A stretch of DNA of 64,000 nt from an uncultured Eubacterium sp. (GTDB lineage Bacteria; Bacillota; Clostridia; Lachnospirales; Lachnospiraceae). Shown here piece after piece: positions 54,565 to 62,663 of the stretch (position 1 is its first letter; every line of letters starts with the position of its first letter). The notes under the pieces were generated by a model. The model searched no databases. It saw nothing but the letters and a program-made list of their open reading frames with translations, and had not been told where the DNA came from. The DNA lies in assembly GCA_910584875.1 (NCBI GenBank), contig CAJUDA010000009.1, forward strand, positions 24,145-88,144, in the 5' to 3' direction. The position numbers and the translations under genes were made by a program.

Positions 54565-55451
54565 TCATACAATTATGTTATCAATCTGCAATTGAGATAA
54601 CATTGCTGTAATTAAGGAATTTTTAAATGTTGGATTATTTTCCACATCCTTATGTACTAATAAATCATCTATTGTCATTTTACCAGTTACTAAAGCCATG
54701 ACTAAATCTTCATAGAAGCAAACTTCCTCATACCCTCTATAATCGATTGCACTTGCTCTTACAAAATTTTCTTCTAAAATAATATTTGAGTTAGAAACTC
54801 CACGTGAATATTGTATTAATAATAATTCTCTGGCAACAACATCATAATCATGAGCTATATCAAAATACACAACGGGAACTTCATACCGCAAGTTGCATAA
54901 ATCTTGAAAAAAATACCCCTTACCATTTCGGCTAACTTTTAATTGTAAACCAGCTTCTAAACCTGAAATCGAAGATGTCTTAATCATTGCTCTCATCCCT
55001 TCATCATCCACCCAAATAATATCTCTTTGAGTATCAAAAGGATTGTATAAATTGGAATATAAATTTCGTGTTGATTTTAATCCTGTTCCTACAGCTTTAA
55101 ATTTGGCCGCTGTCTTATATTTTGCTTTCTTCTGGCAATTGATAACCATTTTCTATTAATTTCTTCATCCTCATGACATCTTCGAACAATCACAGCCTCT
55201 GCAATTTTTCCTAGCAAAGACATTGTAGTCGGAACAGGACTCATCTGATAAGCAATTTTAATTGCCAGTTTATTATTTTCGTACCCCACAATATCCAAAT
55301 CATCATATAAAATATCAAACAGTTTCTCTCCCGTATAGTAATTGAGTATTTCCAGATTTTTCCTTTCATTTAAAAATTCATAATAAGGTTGCGATGCAAT
55401 AATTTTTCCATTTCCATCTGTCGCAGCAATTATCAGTTGATTTTCAAACAT
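54565..55451 (-). pseudogene. Uncharacterised accessory-island gene, frameshifted
   Basis: The first part (ATG at 55451, GGAG upstream) runs 120 codons and ends RKQNIRQRPNLKL. From 55149 another frame reads KFKAVGTGLKSTRNLYSN, IIWVDDEGMRAMIKTSS and VPVVYFDIAHDYDVVARELL. Joining them at about 55100 gives NIRQ-AAKFKAV, so a single missing base explains the break. Together about 295 residues, no known family. It is first of the five-gene block, so a break here may silence or alter the whole set; a sequencing error is possible. Confidence 0.6.
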
Positions 55452-56131
55452 TATTCTCTCCTCTCTGTTCGAAAAAATTTATAGCAATAAAATTTTATCA
55501 AGCATTTATTATACTTTATATCGACAAAATCTCATATCTTTTTTATGTCATATTTCTGCAATACAAAAGCCAGATTCGTTAAACTTAGACAGCCACTGAC
55601 AGCTCCGACTTTTGATAATTCATTTCTTGAATTTTTTCTTCTAATATACCTTACTCCTGCCATGACAAATGAATATTTTTAATCATAAACCATTTTATTG
55701 CAAACAATAAATCATTAAAATTCCTATCGTTAAAAAATGCACCCAAAGTCAGCTTTGGGTGCATTGTATCAAATTGTGGTACGCAAGCCACCACGCGGTT
55801 CCGCAAGCGGCAGTTCGGTTGTTCAAAAATATGCCTATTCCTTGCTCTACCTATTCCTGATTCTAAGCGTTCTTACCCTTTACTCTCAGTTCCCAACCTA
55901 CCTTCAGATAAGTAACCTCATTCAATCAATTGCTATCTTCAAGTATCAGATAAATAGCGTCTGTCTTATCCCAATCATCAAATCCTTTCCTCCATCTTTG
56001 TATTCTGAACAACTTCAAAGCCCTATTCTGTATTGCTACAGAACAGGACTTTACAAATACACTCTTATTTCCCTGCAGATGTATTTTTATTGATTTTATC
56101 CATTATGCCAACTATACAAACCTACTTACTG
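55452..56131. other. Gap without genes
   Basis: About 680 bases. A strong hairpin AATGCACCCAAAG/CTTTGGGTGCATT lies at 55736-55765. The rest is AT-rich with one moderately GC-rich stretch near 55770-55830. No convincing gene. Confidence 0.5.
55736..55765. terminator. Hairpin terminator
   Basis: Perfect 13-bp stem with a 4-base loop, A-rich on the left, so it would work best on the minus strand, after the MerR gene. Confidence 0.7.
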
Positions 56132-56974
56132 TTATTTGTAAAATGCCTCTATCGCCTGTATAAAGAACTGTGCCACCCCATTACCGTATTTTTCATCGGT
56201 AGCTTTTTTGACTTCTTCCCTGCGATAAGTCTTTGCAAGAGAAAGCATCATACCACTCTCATCCTGCAATTGGTATAGCTGCTTTATCACAAAACTATAT
56301 TCCCCAATGATTTCCTTTACTTCAAAGGAATCCACAGAGCATTTCCGCTTGCCTGCCAATTTTTCCAAAATGGCATCCATACGTTTTTGATAGCTTGACA
56401 CAACTTCTTTGCTGATCGGATTATTTACCGTAGCAAGATAGTTTTCCTTCCCTCCAAACCATTCCAGCATTTTTCGATAACGCTTCTGCATATCATCACT
56501 GGAAATAGCCTTAATATAATGCTCATGCCACTTCTCTAAACCACCAAATTCGTCTATGGCTTTTTGTTTCATTTCTACCGGCATATGCTCTGTCATTGCC
56601 TGAAACATCTCTTCCATTTCTGTCTTACTGAAGATTGCAAAATCCATCTTATTGTCTCCTTTCAGAATATCATCAATGCTCGCAACCAAATGCTCCATAC
56701 GTTTTATCTTTGTAAGCAGCATTTCTCGTTGCATTTTTAATATGTGGTTTCCGTCAAGAGCAGGATTTTCCATGACCGCCTTAATTTCTTTCAAAGGAAT
56801 ATCAAACTCACGAAAGAACAATATCTGCTGTAATTGTTCCAAAGCCTTATCGTCATAAAGCCGATATCCCGCATCACTCTTATCGCTTGGTTTCAGCAAA
56901 CCAATTTCATCGTAATAGTGAAGCGTGCGTACGCTGATACCTGTAATATTTGATATTCCCTTTACTGTCCTCAT
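56132..56974 (-). CDS. MerR-family regulator, TipAL type
   Basis: 280 residues, AGGAG before the ATG. N-terminal MerR domain: GISVRTLHYYDEIGLLKPSDKSDAGYRLYDD, then the long dimer helix (LEQLQQILFFREFDIPLKEIKAVM) and a C-terminal TipAS-like domain (residues about 140-280, EEMFQAMTEHMP to AQFFIQAIEAFYK). TipAS domains bind thiopeptide-like antibiotics and multidrug ligands, and the protein activates its own gene. The upstream promoter has the 19-base spacer of MerR-controlled promoters. Confidence 0.92.
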   Translation of the reverse strand: MRTVKGISNITGISVRTLHYYDEIGLLKPSDKSDAGYRLYDDKALEQLQQILFFREFDIPLKEIKAVMENPALDGNHILKMQREMLLTKIKRMEHLVASIDDILKGDNKMDFAIFSKTEMEEMFQAMTEHMPVEMKQKAIDEFGGLEKWHEHYIKAISSDDMQKRYRKMLEWFGGKENYLATVNNPISKEVVSSYQKRMDAILEKLAGKRKCSVDSFEVKEIIGEYSFVIKQLYQLQDESGMMLSLAKTYRREEVKKATDEKYGNGVAQFFIQAIEAFYK

Positions 56975-57004
56975 AGCGTCTGATCTCCTGTTCCTGATAA
57001 TGTC

Positions 57005-57035
57005 ACTATAAGCTATGACGTTCCGTTAGAGTCAA
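57005..57035 (-). promoter_or_regulatory. MerR-type promoter with 19-base spacer
   Basis: TTGACT, 19 bases, TATAGT on the minus strand, with a GACTCTAAC...GTCATAGC-type imperfect dyad in the spacer. MerR proteins twist such over-long spacers to start transcription; about 30 bases before the MerR gene, so autoregulation is likely. Confidence 0.8.
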
Positions 57036-57059
57036 TAGATTTTTTCATTTAATCAAGTC

Positions 57060-57186
57060 ATCAATGAAATCCTGTAAAACGCAATCTTATCCTCCATATT
57101 ACCCAGATATTCTGCCCATTTCCTCTGATGCTCCAACGCATACTCCCTGTCATTTGCAGACGTTCCAGCATCGTAATATTTCCCTC
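57060..57186 (-). pseudogene. Short MerR-like C-terminal remnant
   Basis: A minus-strand frame reads YYDAGTSANDREYALEHQRKWAEYLGNMEDKIAFYR, like the dimer helix and end of a MerR protein, then stops. No start or other domain is present. Low certainty. Confidence 0.3.
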
Positions 57187-57225
57187 ATACCGCGGTCTGA
57201 AATATTCCCTGATCAGTAACTATCT

Positions 57226-57399
57226 CTACCTTCCCGTAAAAGCCTGCACCACTGCCTTCAGCCCGTCACTGAACCCCTCCAAATCTTCCATACCGATCGC
57301 ATCCTCATTGATCAGTGAAATCAGATTGTCAATAAGCTTCGACCGGCTCATCCGTGCAATAACACCTGTTTTTTTCTTATCCTTTCTAATCCTTTTCAC
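57226..57399 (-). CDS. Small basic protein, possible
   Basis: 57 codons from a GTG at 57399, ending ...SLINEDAIGMEDLEGFSDGLKAV VQAFTGR. The basic start (KRIRKDKKK) and helical remainder look like real protein sequence, but the ribosome site is poor. It lies between pnp and the MerR remnant; perhaps the end of a larger lost gene. Confidence 0.35.
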   Translation of the reverse strand: MKRIRKDKKKTGVIARMSRSKLIDNLISLINEDAIGMEDLEGFSDGLKAVVQAFTGR

Positions 57400-57472
57400 C
57401 TCTCAAAAAGAAATCCAGTCAACAGGAGTATTTACATTTACACCCAACTGACTGGATTTATTTATTTATTTC

Positions 57473-59572
57473 TTACTTATTCTTATCTGGCACATCCTTG
57501 ATACTGAAGCTGATGCGTCCCATCTTATCTTTACCAAGGCAGATCACCTTCACCTTATCGCCCAGTGTCAGTTCGTCTTCCACATGGTTGATCCGGCGTC
57601 TGGCAATATTGGAAATATGAACCATTCCTTCCTTACCCGGTGCAAATTCGATGAAAGCGCCGAAGTCTTTGATACTGACGACGTTTCCTTCAAAAATCTG
57701 ACCTTTTTCAAAGTCTGTCACAATGATCTCGATCAGACGGATTGCTTCATCCATGGCAGCCTTATCGGTACCGCAGACGGAAACTGCACCGTCATCTGTG
57801 ATATCGATCTTCACGCCTGTACGCTCGATCAGGGCATTGATCGTCTTTCCTCTCTGTCCCACGACATCACCGATCTTCTGCGGATCGATCATGATCTGTC
57901 TGATCTTAGGTGCATAGACGCTGAGTTCTTCCCTTGGCTTATCGATCGCTTTGAGCATTACCTCATCCAGGATATATTCTCTTGCTTCTTTCGTGCGGTA
58001 GATCGCCTGCTCCACAATCTCTCTCGTCAGTCCGTGGATCTTGATATCCATCTGGATCGCCGTGATACCCTTATGTGTTCCGGCAACTTTGAAATCCATA
58101 TCGCCAAAGAAATCTTCCAGTCCCTGGATATCCGTCAGGATCAGATAATCATCATCCGTCTCTCCTGTCACCAGACCAACCGAGATACCAGCTACCGGAG
58201 CCTTGATCGGCACACCTGCTGCCATCAGTGACAGTGTGGAAGCACAGATACTTCCCTGGGAAGTCGAACCATTCGACTCCAGGATCTCTGACACCGTACG
58301 GATCGTATAAGGGAACTCTTCCTCACTCGGGATCACCGGCAGGAGAGCTCTCTCTGCCAGGGCACCATGTCCGATCTCGCGGCGGCCCGGTCCACGGGAT
58401 GGTCTGGTCTCACCGACCGACCAGGACGGGAAATTATAATGATGGATATATCGTTTACTTGTCTTACTATCATCCAGCCCATCCAGCTTCTGTTTCTCAG
58501 ACAGCGGAGCCAGCGTGGTAACATTCAATACCTGTGTCTGACCACGGGAGAACAGACCGGATCCGTGTACGGTAGGAAGTACATCGACCTCGGCATGGAG
58601 CGGACGGATCTGTTTGATCTCACGTCCATCCGGACGTTTCTGATCTTTAAGAATCATCTTGCGCACCGTAAGCTTCTGGAATTTATATACGGCGTCATCA
58701 ATAAAGGAAAGCCAGTCCTCATGCTCCTCGGCATAGCGCTCTTCCAACTGGTCCTTGATCTTGCGGATATTTTCTTCACGAACCTGTTTTACATCGGTAA
58801 ATACCGCCTCTTCCATCGCCTCCGGCGTGATAAAATGAACCATGTCTTCATACAGATCTGCCGGAATATCGAAATGCTCATACTCATGCTTTTCTTTTCC
58901 GCATTCTGCTACGATCTTATCGAAAAATTCGATGATCTGTCCATTCAGTTCATGCGCGCCATAAATCGCTTTGATCATGGTATCCTCGGATACCTCATTG
59001 GCGCCGGCTTCGATCATGATCACCTTTTCGCGGGTCGATGCCACCGTCAGGGCGAGATCCGATTTTTCTCTCTGTTCACTGGTCGGATTGTATACCAGTT
59101 CGCCATCGACCAGACCAACCTGTGTGGCAGCCGTAGGCCCATCAAAAGGAATATCCGAAATACTTGTTGCCAGGGCAGAGCCAAGCATGGCAAGCAGTTC
59201 CGGGGCACAGTCCTGATCCACATTCATCACAAGGTTTTCAAGGGTCACATCATTGCGGTAATCTTTTGGGAACAACGGCCGCATCGGGCGGTCGATGACA
59301 CGGCAGGTAAGGACGGCATTGTCCGAAGGTTTCCCCTCCCGTCTTGTAAAGCCGCCGGGAATCCGTCCCACCGAATACATTTTTTCATGAAATTCTACGC
59401 TAAGAGGGAAGAAATCAATTCCTTCCCTCGGTTTCTCAGAAGCAGTCGCTGTAGACAATACAACGGTATTGCCATAACGCATAAAAGCTGCGCCGTTTGC
59501 CTGGGCAGCAACTCGTCCAATATCAACGGACAATGTTCTCCCGGCAAGTTCCATACTGAAAGTCTTATACAT
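57473..59572 (-). CDS. pnp: Polyribonucleotide nucleotidyltransferase (PNPase)
   Basis: 699 residues from the ATG at 59572 with AAAAGGAG upstream. Two RNase PH domains (NGAAFMRYGNTVVLSTATAS; and TTLAPLSEKQKLDGLDDSK-type second domain with SWSVGETRPSRGPGRREIGHGALAERALLPVIP), a helical linker, a KH domain (GDVVGQRGKTINALIERTG) and an S1 domain (EGNVVSIKDFGAFIEFAPGKEGMVHIS). It degrades RNA 3' to 5' by phosphorolysis in the degradosome. It has its own consensus promoter, and its leader carries a long hairpin, as PNPase messages often do. Confidence 0.97.
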   Translation of the reverse strand: MYKTFSMELAGRTLSVDIGRVAAQANGAAFMRYGNTVVLSTATASEKPREGIDFFPLSVEFHEKMYSVGRIPGGFTRREGKPSDNAVLTCRVIDRPMRPLFPKDYRNDVTLENLVMNVDQDCAPELLAMLGSALATSISDIPFDGPTAATQVGLVDGELVYNPTSEQREKSDLALTVASTREKVIMIEAGANEVSEDTMIKAIYGAHELNGQIIEFFDKIVAECGKEKHEYEHFDIPADLYEDMVHFITPEAMEEAVFTDVKQVREENIRKIKDQLEERYAEEHEDWLSFIDDAVYKFQKLTVRKMILKDQKRPDGREIKQIRPLHAEVDVLPTVHGSGLFSRGQTQVLNVTTLAPLSEKQKLDGLDDSKTSKRYIHHYNFPSWSVGETRPSRGPGRREIGHGALAERALLPVIPSEEEFPYTIRTVSEILESNGSTSQGSICASTLSLMAAGVPIKAPVAGISVGLVTGETDDDYLILTDIQGLEDFFGDMDFKVAGTHKGITAIQMDIKIHGLTREIVEQAIYRTKEAREYILDEVMLKAIDKPREELSVYAPKIRQIMIDPQKIGDVVGQRGKTINALIERTGVKIDITDDGAVSVCGTDKAAMDEAIRLIEIIVTDFEKGQIFEGNVVSIKDFGAFIEFAPGKEGMVHISNIARRRINHVEDELTLGDKVKVICLGKDKMGRISFSIKDVPDKNK

Positions 59573-59622
59573 ACTCGTTCTCCTTTTATAGATTCTTGTG
59601 TATGCAGCGAGCTCCGAAACAT

Positions 59623-59660
59623 CTGAAAAGCACACTTATGCATGAAAGTGTGCTTTTCAG
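59623..59660 (-). promoter_or_regulatory. Hairpin in the pnp leader
   Basis: CTGAAAAGCACACTT and AAGTGTGCTTTTCAG pair perfectly for 15 bp around an 8-base loop, 50 bases before the start codon. In Escherichia coli a comparable leader stem is cut by RNase III and lets PNPase control its own mRNA. Confidence 0.75.
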
Positions 59661-59693
59661 AAGTCTCGGTGCCGTCTCCATGCATACCGTATC

Positions 59694-59722
59694 ATTATAC
59701 ATGAAAATGGAATAAATTGCAA
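59694..59722 (-). promoter_or_regulatory. Consensus sigma-A promoter of pnp
   Basis: TTGCAA, 17 bases, TATAAT on the minus strand; the predicted start lies just before the leader hairpin. Confidence 0.85.
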
Positions 59723-59790
59723 ACAATACTTTGGATGCGTTTCACAAATATATTTTGTCAATAGTTTTGCGACAAGTTTTTGAAAAATTT

Positions 59791-60831
59791 TTATGCCAAT
59801 TTCTGTAACTCTTCCTCGAATAGTTCCGCTGATGTTCTGTAATCAAAGATTCCCCTTGGATAATCGTTAATCCATTTTTCTATATACTCTATCTCTGCGT
59901 CCTGCCTGCCGTCAAAATCTTCCCCTTTTGGTATGTGTCTGCGGATAAGCCTATTGTTATTCTCATTACTCCCACGCTCCCAACTGCTATAAGGGTGGCA
60001 ATAGAAAACAAAGGTACGCTTTTCCTCTCCAAACACGGATTTTTCCATACCCTCATAATCTGCAAACTCCACCCCGTTATCTACCGTAATGCTGCGGAAT
60101 ACCTTACTAAACATATCCCCCCATTTCCTTTCTAGCCGGTCCAACGCTTCCACTACGGACGCTGCCGTTTGGTCTTTCAGCTTTATAATGATTTCATCAC
60201 GGGTCTTTCTCTCTGTCAGCACAAGCATACATGATTTCGTAACCCCACGTTGCCCTTTTACTGTATCCATTTCCCAATGACCGAATACCTCCCGGTCCTT
60301 TACCTCTTCGGGTCTGTTTTCTATGCTTTCCCCTGCACTTGCCCTTTTCTGTACCTTTACCTTTTTATTATGCTTTTTCTTTTTACTCTTAATAGGTAGG
60401 TCTTTGTTTGTCAGTTTCAAGAAAATTCCATTGTCTATATATCTGTAAAGCGTCCGCAAGCTGATAGAGGTTTTAAACTGTTTTTCTCCTTTGGCAATCT
60501 CCGCTAACGCTGCTTCCGGGCTGTACTTATCATTTACTATTTTATCCTCTATGCACTCCGCCAATTCCCTGTCATTCCCTATTTTTAATGCCCTGCCTTT
60601 TCCCTCTTGGGCGTAGTCGTGTGCTTTCTGCCCCAAATCGCTACTATACCTTTCCTCTTCCGTATAATCAGAATTGCGGTGCATATATTTACCCTTGTCG
60701 TATTCCCGGTATATCGTGCTTCTGTGGAAATGTAACTGCTTTGCTACCTCCGCTTTGGAATGTCCTGCATTTAATAAGGCTTCCATTTTGATACGGTCGT
60801 TATGGCTCATTTGTTTAAATATCTTTCCCAT
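59791..60831 (-). CDS. IS30-family transposase
   Basis: 346 residues, GGAGGTAGAG before the ATG. N-terminal HTH (SHNDRIKMEALLNAGHSKAEVAKQL, then HRSTIYRE), then the DDE domain: GHWEMDTVKG (first Asp), SITVDNGVEF (second Asp) and ERGSNENNNRLIRRHIPKG (Glu). The gene looks intact. I found no clear 20-30-bp inverted terminal repeats, so either the ends are diverged or this is a transposase carried within a phage or conjugative element. Left neighbour is pnp, right are phage-like genes. Confidence 0.92.
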   Translation of the reverse strand: MGKIFKQMSHNDRIKMEALLNAGHSKAEVAKQLHFHRSTIYREYDKGKYMHRNSDYTEEERYSSDLGQKAHDYAQEGKGRALKIGNDRELAECIEDKIVNDKYSPEAALAEIAKGEKQFKTSISLRTLYRYIDNGIFLKLTNKDLPIKSKKKKHNKKVKVQKRASAGESIENRPEEVKDREVFGHWEMDTVKGQRGVTKSCMLVLTERKTRDEIIIKLKDQTAASVVEALDRLERKWGDMFSKVFRSITVDNGVEFADYEGMEKSVFGEEKRTFVFYCHPYSSWERGSNENNNRLIRRHIPKGEDFDGRQDAEIEYIEKWINDYPRGIFDYRTSAELFEEELQKLA

Positions 60832-60848
60832 GCTCTACCTCCAAATAT

Positions 60849-60885
60849 AAGGGGCAGCGGGTGTATTTGTTCCTGCTGCCCCCTT
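60849..60885 (-). terminator. Hairpin upstream of the IS30 transposase
   Basis: AAGGGGCAGCGG pairs with CCTGCTGCCCCCTT. It may shield the transposase from read-through. Confidence 0.6.
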
Positions 60886-60960
60886 TGGATTCCGCCTTAC
60901 TGCCTTTCCCATAGTGAAATAGAGCATAAGTTTAACCCATGCTGCCAATCCCTCCGGCTT

Positions 60961-60982
60961 TTTGTGTCCGAATCGGTCTATT
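60961..60982. repeat. 22-bp direct repeat, left copy
   Basis: TTTGTGTCCGAATCGGTCTATT; the same 22 bases recur at 62642 in the same direction, 1.68 kb away. It contains a CCGAATCGG palindrome. Confidence 0.8.
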
Positions 60983-61028
60983 GTATCTTGATTTTTTCCT
61001 ATTCTCCTGCTATTATTTCTTTAAACAC

Positions 61029-61067
61029 TAGGGGCGGTTAGCAGGAATGTTAAGAAGTCCGCCCCCT
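61029..61067 (-). terminator. Hairpin after the small acidic protein gene
   Basis: TAGGGGCGG and CCGCCCCCTG pair around a 21-base loop; no clear T tract. Confidence 0.4.
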
Positions 61068-61081
61068 GTGTGAATCCCTAT

Positions 61082-61243
61082 TTAATCTTCAATATCCTTT
61101 TGGGTATCCTCGATTAAATCATTTATGAGCCTTTCGGCTTCCTCCGTGTTCTTTTCCTTAATTGCCTTTTGCAGGTCTTTAAGGTCCCTCATTAAACGTC
61201 TTAGGTAACTTTTGAATACTGCCATTTCTTCGGTGTTCTCCAT
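61082..61243 (-). CDS. Small acidic helical protein
   Basis: 53 residues, GGAAAGGAG before the ATG, directly downstream of a perfect promoter. It reads MAVFKSYLRRLMRDLKDLQK...TEEAERLINDLIEDTQKDIED, all helix. Not recognised; typical of small phage/ICE proteins. Its promoter carries the 14-bp palindromic operator shared with the divergent genes to the right. Confidence 0.6.
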   Translation of the reverse strand: MENTEEMAVFKSYLRRLMRDLKDLQKAIKEKNTEEAERLINDLIEDTQKDIED

Positions 61244-61283
61244 TTCTTTAACTCCTTTCCTGCTATCTCCTTGCTACAATTAT

Positions 61284-61312
61284 ATTATATACTTATATAA
61301 GTATATTGTCAA
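61284..61312 (-). promoter_or_regulatory. Perfect promoter with operator in its spacer
   Basis: TTGACA, 17 bases, TATAAT on the minus strand; TACTTATATAAGTA fills 14 of the 17 spacer bases (61290-61303), so a protein bound there would exclude RNA polymerase. Confidence 0.9.
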
Positions 61313-61353
61313 GGGTTTTTATGGATTTTGTGCTACAAATTCCTGAATATGTG

Positions 61354-61527
61354 CTACAAAACTTTTTCTTTATTCTTGGCGTATTCCTCAACGATTTTCT
61401 GTAACTTGTCCGTGAAATTCTTTCCCGGACTTGCTTCTATGATTCTGAATATCTCCGGCTTGAATCTTACCGTTTTATGGATATTGCAATCATCATTAGT
61501 ATATACGCCGTCCTTATAAGCGTACAC
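61354..61527 (-). CDS. Small protein, ribbon-helix-helix-like
   Basis: 57 residues from a GTG at 61527 with GAGGG upstream; it starts one base after the next gene's stop. HKTVRFKPEIFRIIEASPGKNF resembles the beta strand and first helix of an RHH (Arc/MetJ-like) DNA-binding protein, followed by a second helix. With the next gene it forms a likely two-protein regulator set. Candidate to bind the nearby palindromes. Confidence 0.5.
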   Translation of the reverse strand: MYAYKDGVYTNDDCNIHKTVRFKPEIFRIIEASPGKNFTDKLQKIVEEYAKNKEKVL

Positions 61528-61528
61528 C

Positions 61529-61741
61529 CTAACCCTCGCCCCTTTCCCTTTTTATTTTTTCCTCAACTGCTGCAACTATCATCTGATTCCGGCTCTTGTA
61601 CCCTAATTCCTTGGCTATCTCCGTCCATTCTTCCGCCCTGCCTTTCGGTATGGAAGTAAGCAGAAAAGAATCATAGTTATTCTTATTCCATTTATTTTTT
61701 GCCCTAGTCGCAGGCGTTCCGCCTGCCTTTTCCTCTGCCAT
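61529..61741 (-). CDS. Small ribbon-helix-helix-like protein
   Basis: 70 residues, AGGAGG before the ATG. Basic N-terminus, then YDSFLLTSIPKGRAEEWTEIAKELGYKSRNQMIVAAVEEKIK, which has the strand-helix-helix pattern of an RHH repressor (strand FLLTSIP; helix AEEWTEIAKELG; helix SRNQMIVAAVEEKIK). Such proteins repress plasmid and phage genes. It faces the divergent promoter region holding three copies of the palindromic operator. Confidence 0.65.
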   Translation of the reverse strand: MAEEKAGGTPATRAKNKWNKNNYDSFLLTSIPKGRAEEWTEIAKELGYKSRNQMIVAAVEEKIKRERGEG

Positions 61742-61807
61742 TACGCAATACCTCCTGTCCGCTCCGACCGTTTATAGTTTCCTGCTGAAATTGTATCATA
61801 CTTTTTA

Positions 61808-61821
61808 TACTTATACAAGTA
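61808..61821. promoter_or_regulatory. Operator copy, one mismatch
   Basis: TACTTATACAAGTA, upstream of the RHH-like genes. Confidence 0.75.
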
Positions 61822-61846
61822 TATAATATGCACAATATTTCCCATG

Positions 61847-61860
61847 TACTTATATAAGTA
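61847..61860. promoter_or_regulatory. Operator copy
   Basis: TACTTATATAAGTA, 39 bases from the copy on its left and 43 from the one on its right. Confidence 0.8.
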
Positions 61861-61880
61861 TTTTGTGAACATTTCTGGGA

Positions 61881-61909
61881 TTGCAAATATACTTATATAA
61901 GTATATAAT
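61881..61909 (+). promoter_or_regulatory. Near-perfect promoter with operator in its spacer
   Basis: TTGCAA, 17 bases, TATAAT on the plus strand, with TACTTATATAAGTA filling positions 61890-61903 of the spacer, 45 bases before the gene at 61955. Confidence 0.9.
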
Positions 61910-61954
61910 GTACTCATAAGGAACGGAAAATAAAGTACATGGAGGACTAAGGAA

Positions 61955-62260
61955 ATGACAAATACAGATATTATTATCAGTGAAGCGGTGGCAAACGGAT
62001 TATACACAATGGAACAAATCGAAAATATACTTGCAAGCGGTCACATGATACCGCTGCACACATTCCAAGCATGGAAAAGTTACGGATACTCTGTTAAGAA
62101 AGGGGAACACGCCCGGATTACTACAAGGCTTTGGAGATTCACGAACAAGGCAAAGAAAAATGAGGACGTAGACGAAAACACGGACGGAACGGACAACAAC
62201 CATTACTACCTTGCAAAGGCATTTCTTTTTACCGCCGACCAAGTAGAGAAATTGAAATAA
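61955..62260 (+). CDS. ArdC-N-terminal-like small protein of a mobile element
   Basis: 101 residues, GGAGGAC before the ATG. The segment HTFQAWKSYGYSVKKGEHARITTRLWRFTNK resembles the TFxxWxxxGxxVKKGEK core of ArdC-like ssDNA-binding domains, common in conjugative elements and phages. Only this small domain is present, so it may act as an accessory DNA-binding protein. Its promoter carries the shared operator. Confidence 0.6.
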   Translation: MTNTDIIISEAVANGLYTMEQIENILASGHMIPLHTFQAWKSYGYSVKKGEHARITTRLWRFTNKAKKNEDVDENTDGTDNNHYYLAKAFLFTADQVEKLK

Positions 62261-62267
62261 AAAACAA

Positions 62268-62299
62268 CCCCCAAGGCATAGAGCCAAGGGGGCGTTTTT
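62268..62299 (+). terminator. Terminator after the ArdC-like gene
   Basis: CCCCCAAGGC and GCCAAGGGGG with T run following. Confidence 0.85.
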
Positions 62300-62313
62300 C
62301 TTCCTGCGGTATC

Positions 62314-62622
62314 TTATTTTATAAACCTGTCCTTTAATTCCTTGAACGTATCCCAACCGTACATTGAGATATACGCCACTACAAACGCTGCGAATACCGC
62401 AAGTGCCACATAATACCATAAAAGCGGTATGCCTGCGTAGGCAACATAGATTAACAACGCTGCCACGGTCACGATTAAGGAAATGAGGATAACAAACGCC
62501 TTTGTCGGCACTTTCTTAATCCCCGGTAAGTCCTTTAACAGTTCCGTAATGAGGGATACGGCAAACGCCAACGCCCCCAAGATACCGATAATCAAAACTG
62601 AATTTTCCGCTAAAATCTTCAT
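62314..62622 (-). CDS. Phage-type holin
   Basis: 102 residues, CGGAGG before the ATG. Three membrane helices (LIIGILGALAFAVSLITELL; AFVILISLIVTVAALLIYVAY; LWYYVALAVFAAFVVAYISM) and a charged C-terminal end, the layout of class I holins. It lies directly downstream of the endolysin gene, so the two form a lysis module. Confidence 0.8.
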   Translation of the reverse strand: MKILAENSVLIIGILGALAFAVSLITELLKDLPGIKKVPTKAFVILISLIVTVAALLIYVAYAGIPLLWYYVALAVFAAFVVAYISMYGWDTFKELKDRFIK

Positions 62623-62641
62623 ATTTTTTCTATCCTCCGTC

Positions 62642-62663
62642 TTTGTGTCCGAATCGGTCTATT
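62642..62663. repeat. 22-bp direct repeat, right copy
   Basis: Same 22 bases as 60961-60982. It overlaps the endolysin's stop codon and the start of the holin leader. Confidence 0.8.

Noticed and set aside
58367..59626. 419-codon plus-strand frame opposite pnp
   Set aside because: It lies wholly opposite the intact PNPase gene and has no motif.
59791..60831. A complete IS30 with clear terminal repeats
   Set aside because: I could not find matching inverted ends on both sides, so only the transposase gene is called.
61800..61910. Palindrome copies as a CRISPR array
   Set aside because: Repeat is only 14 bp, spacing differs and copies sit in promoter positions; no cas genes.
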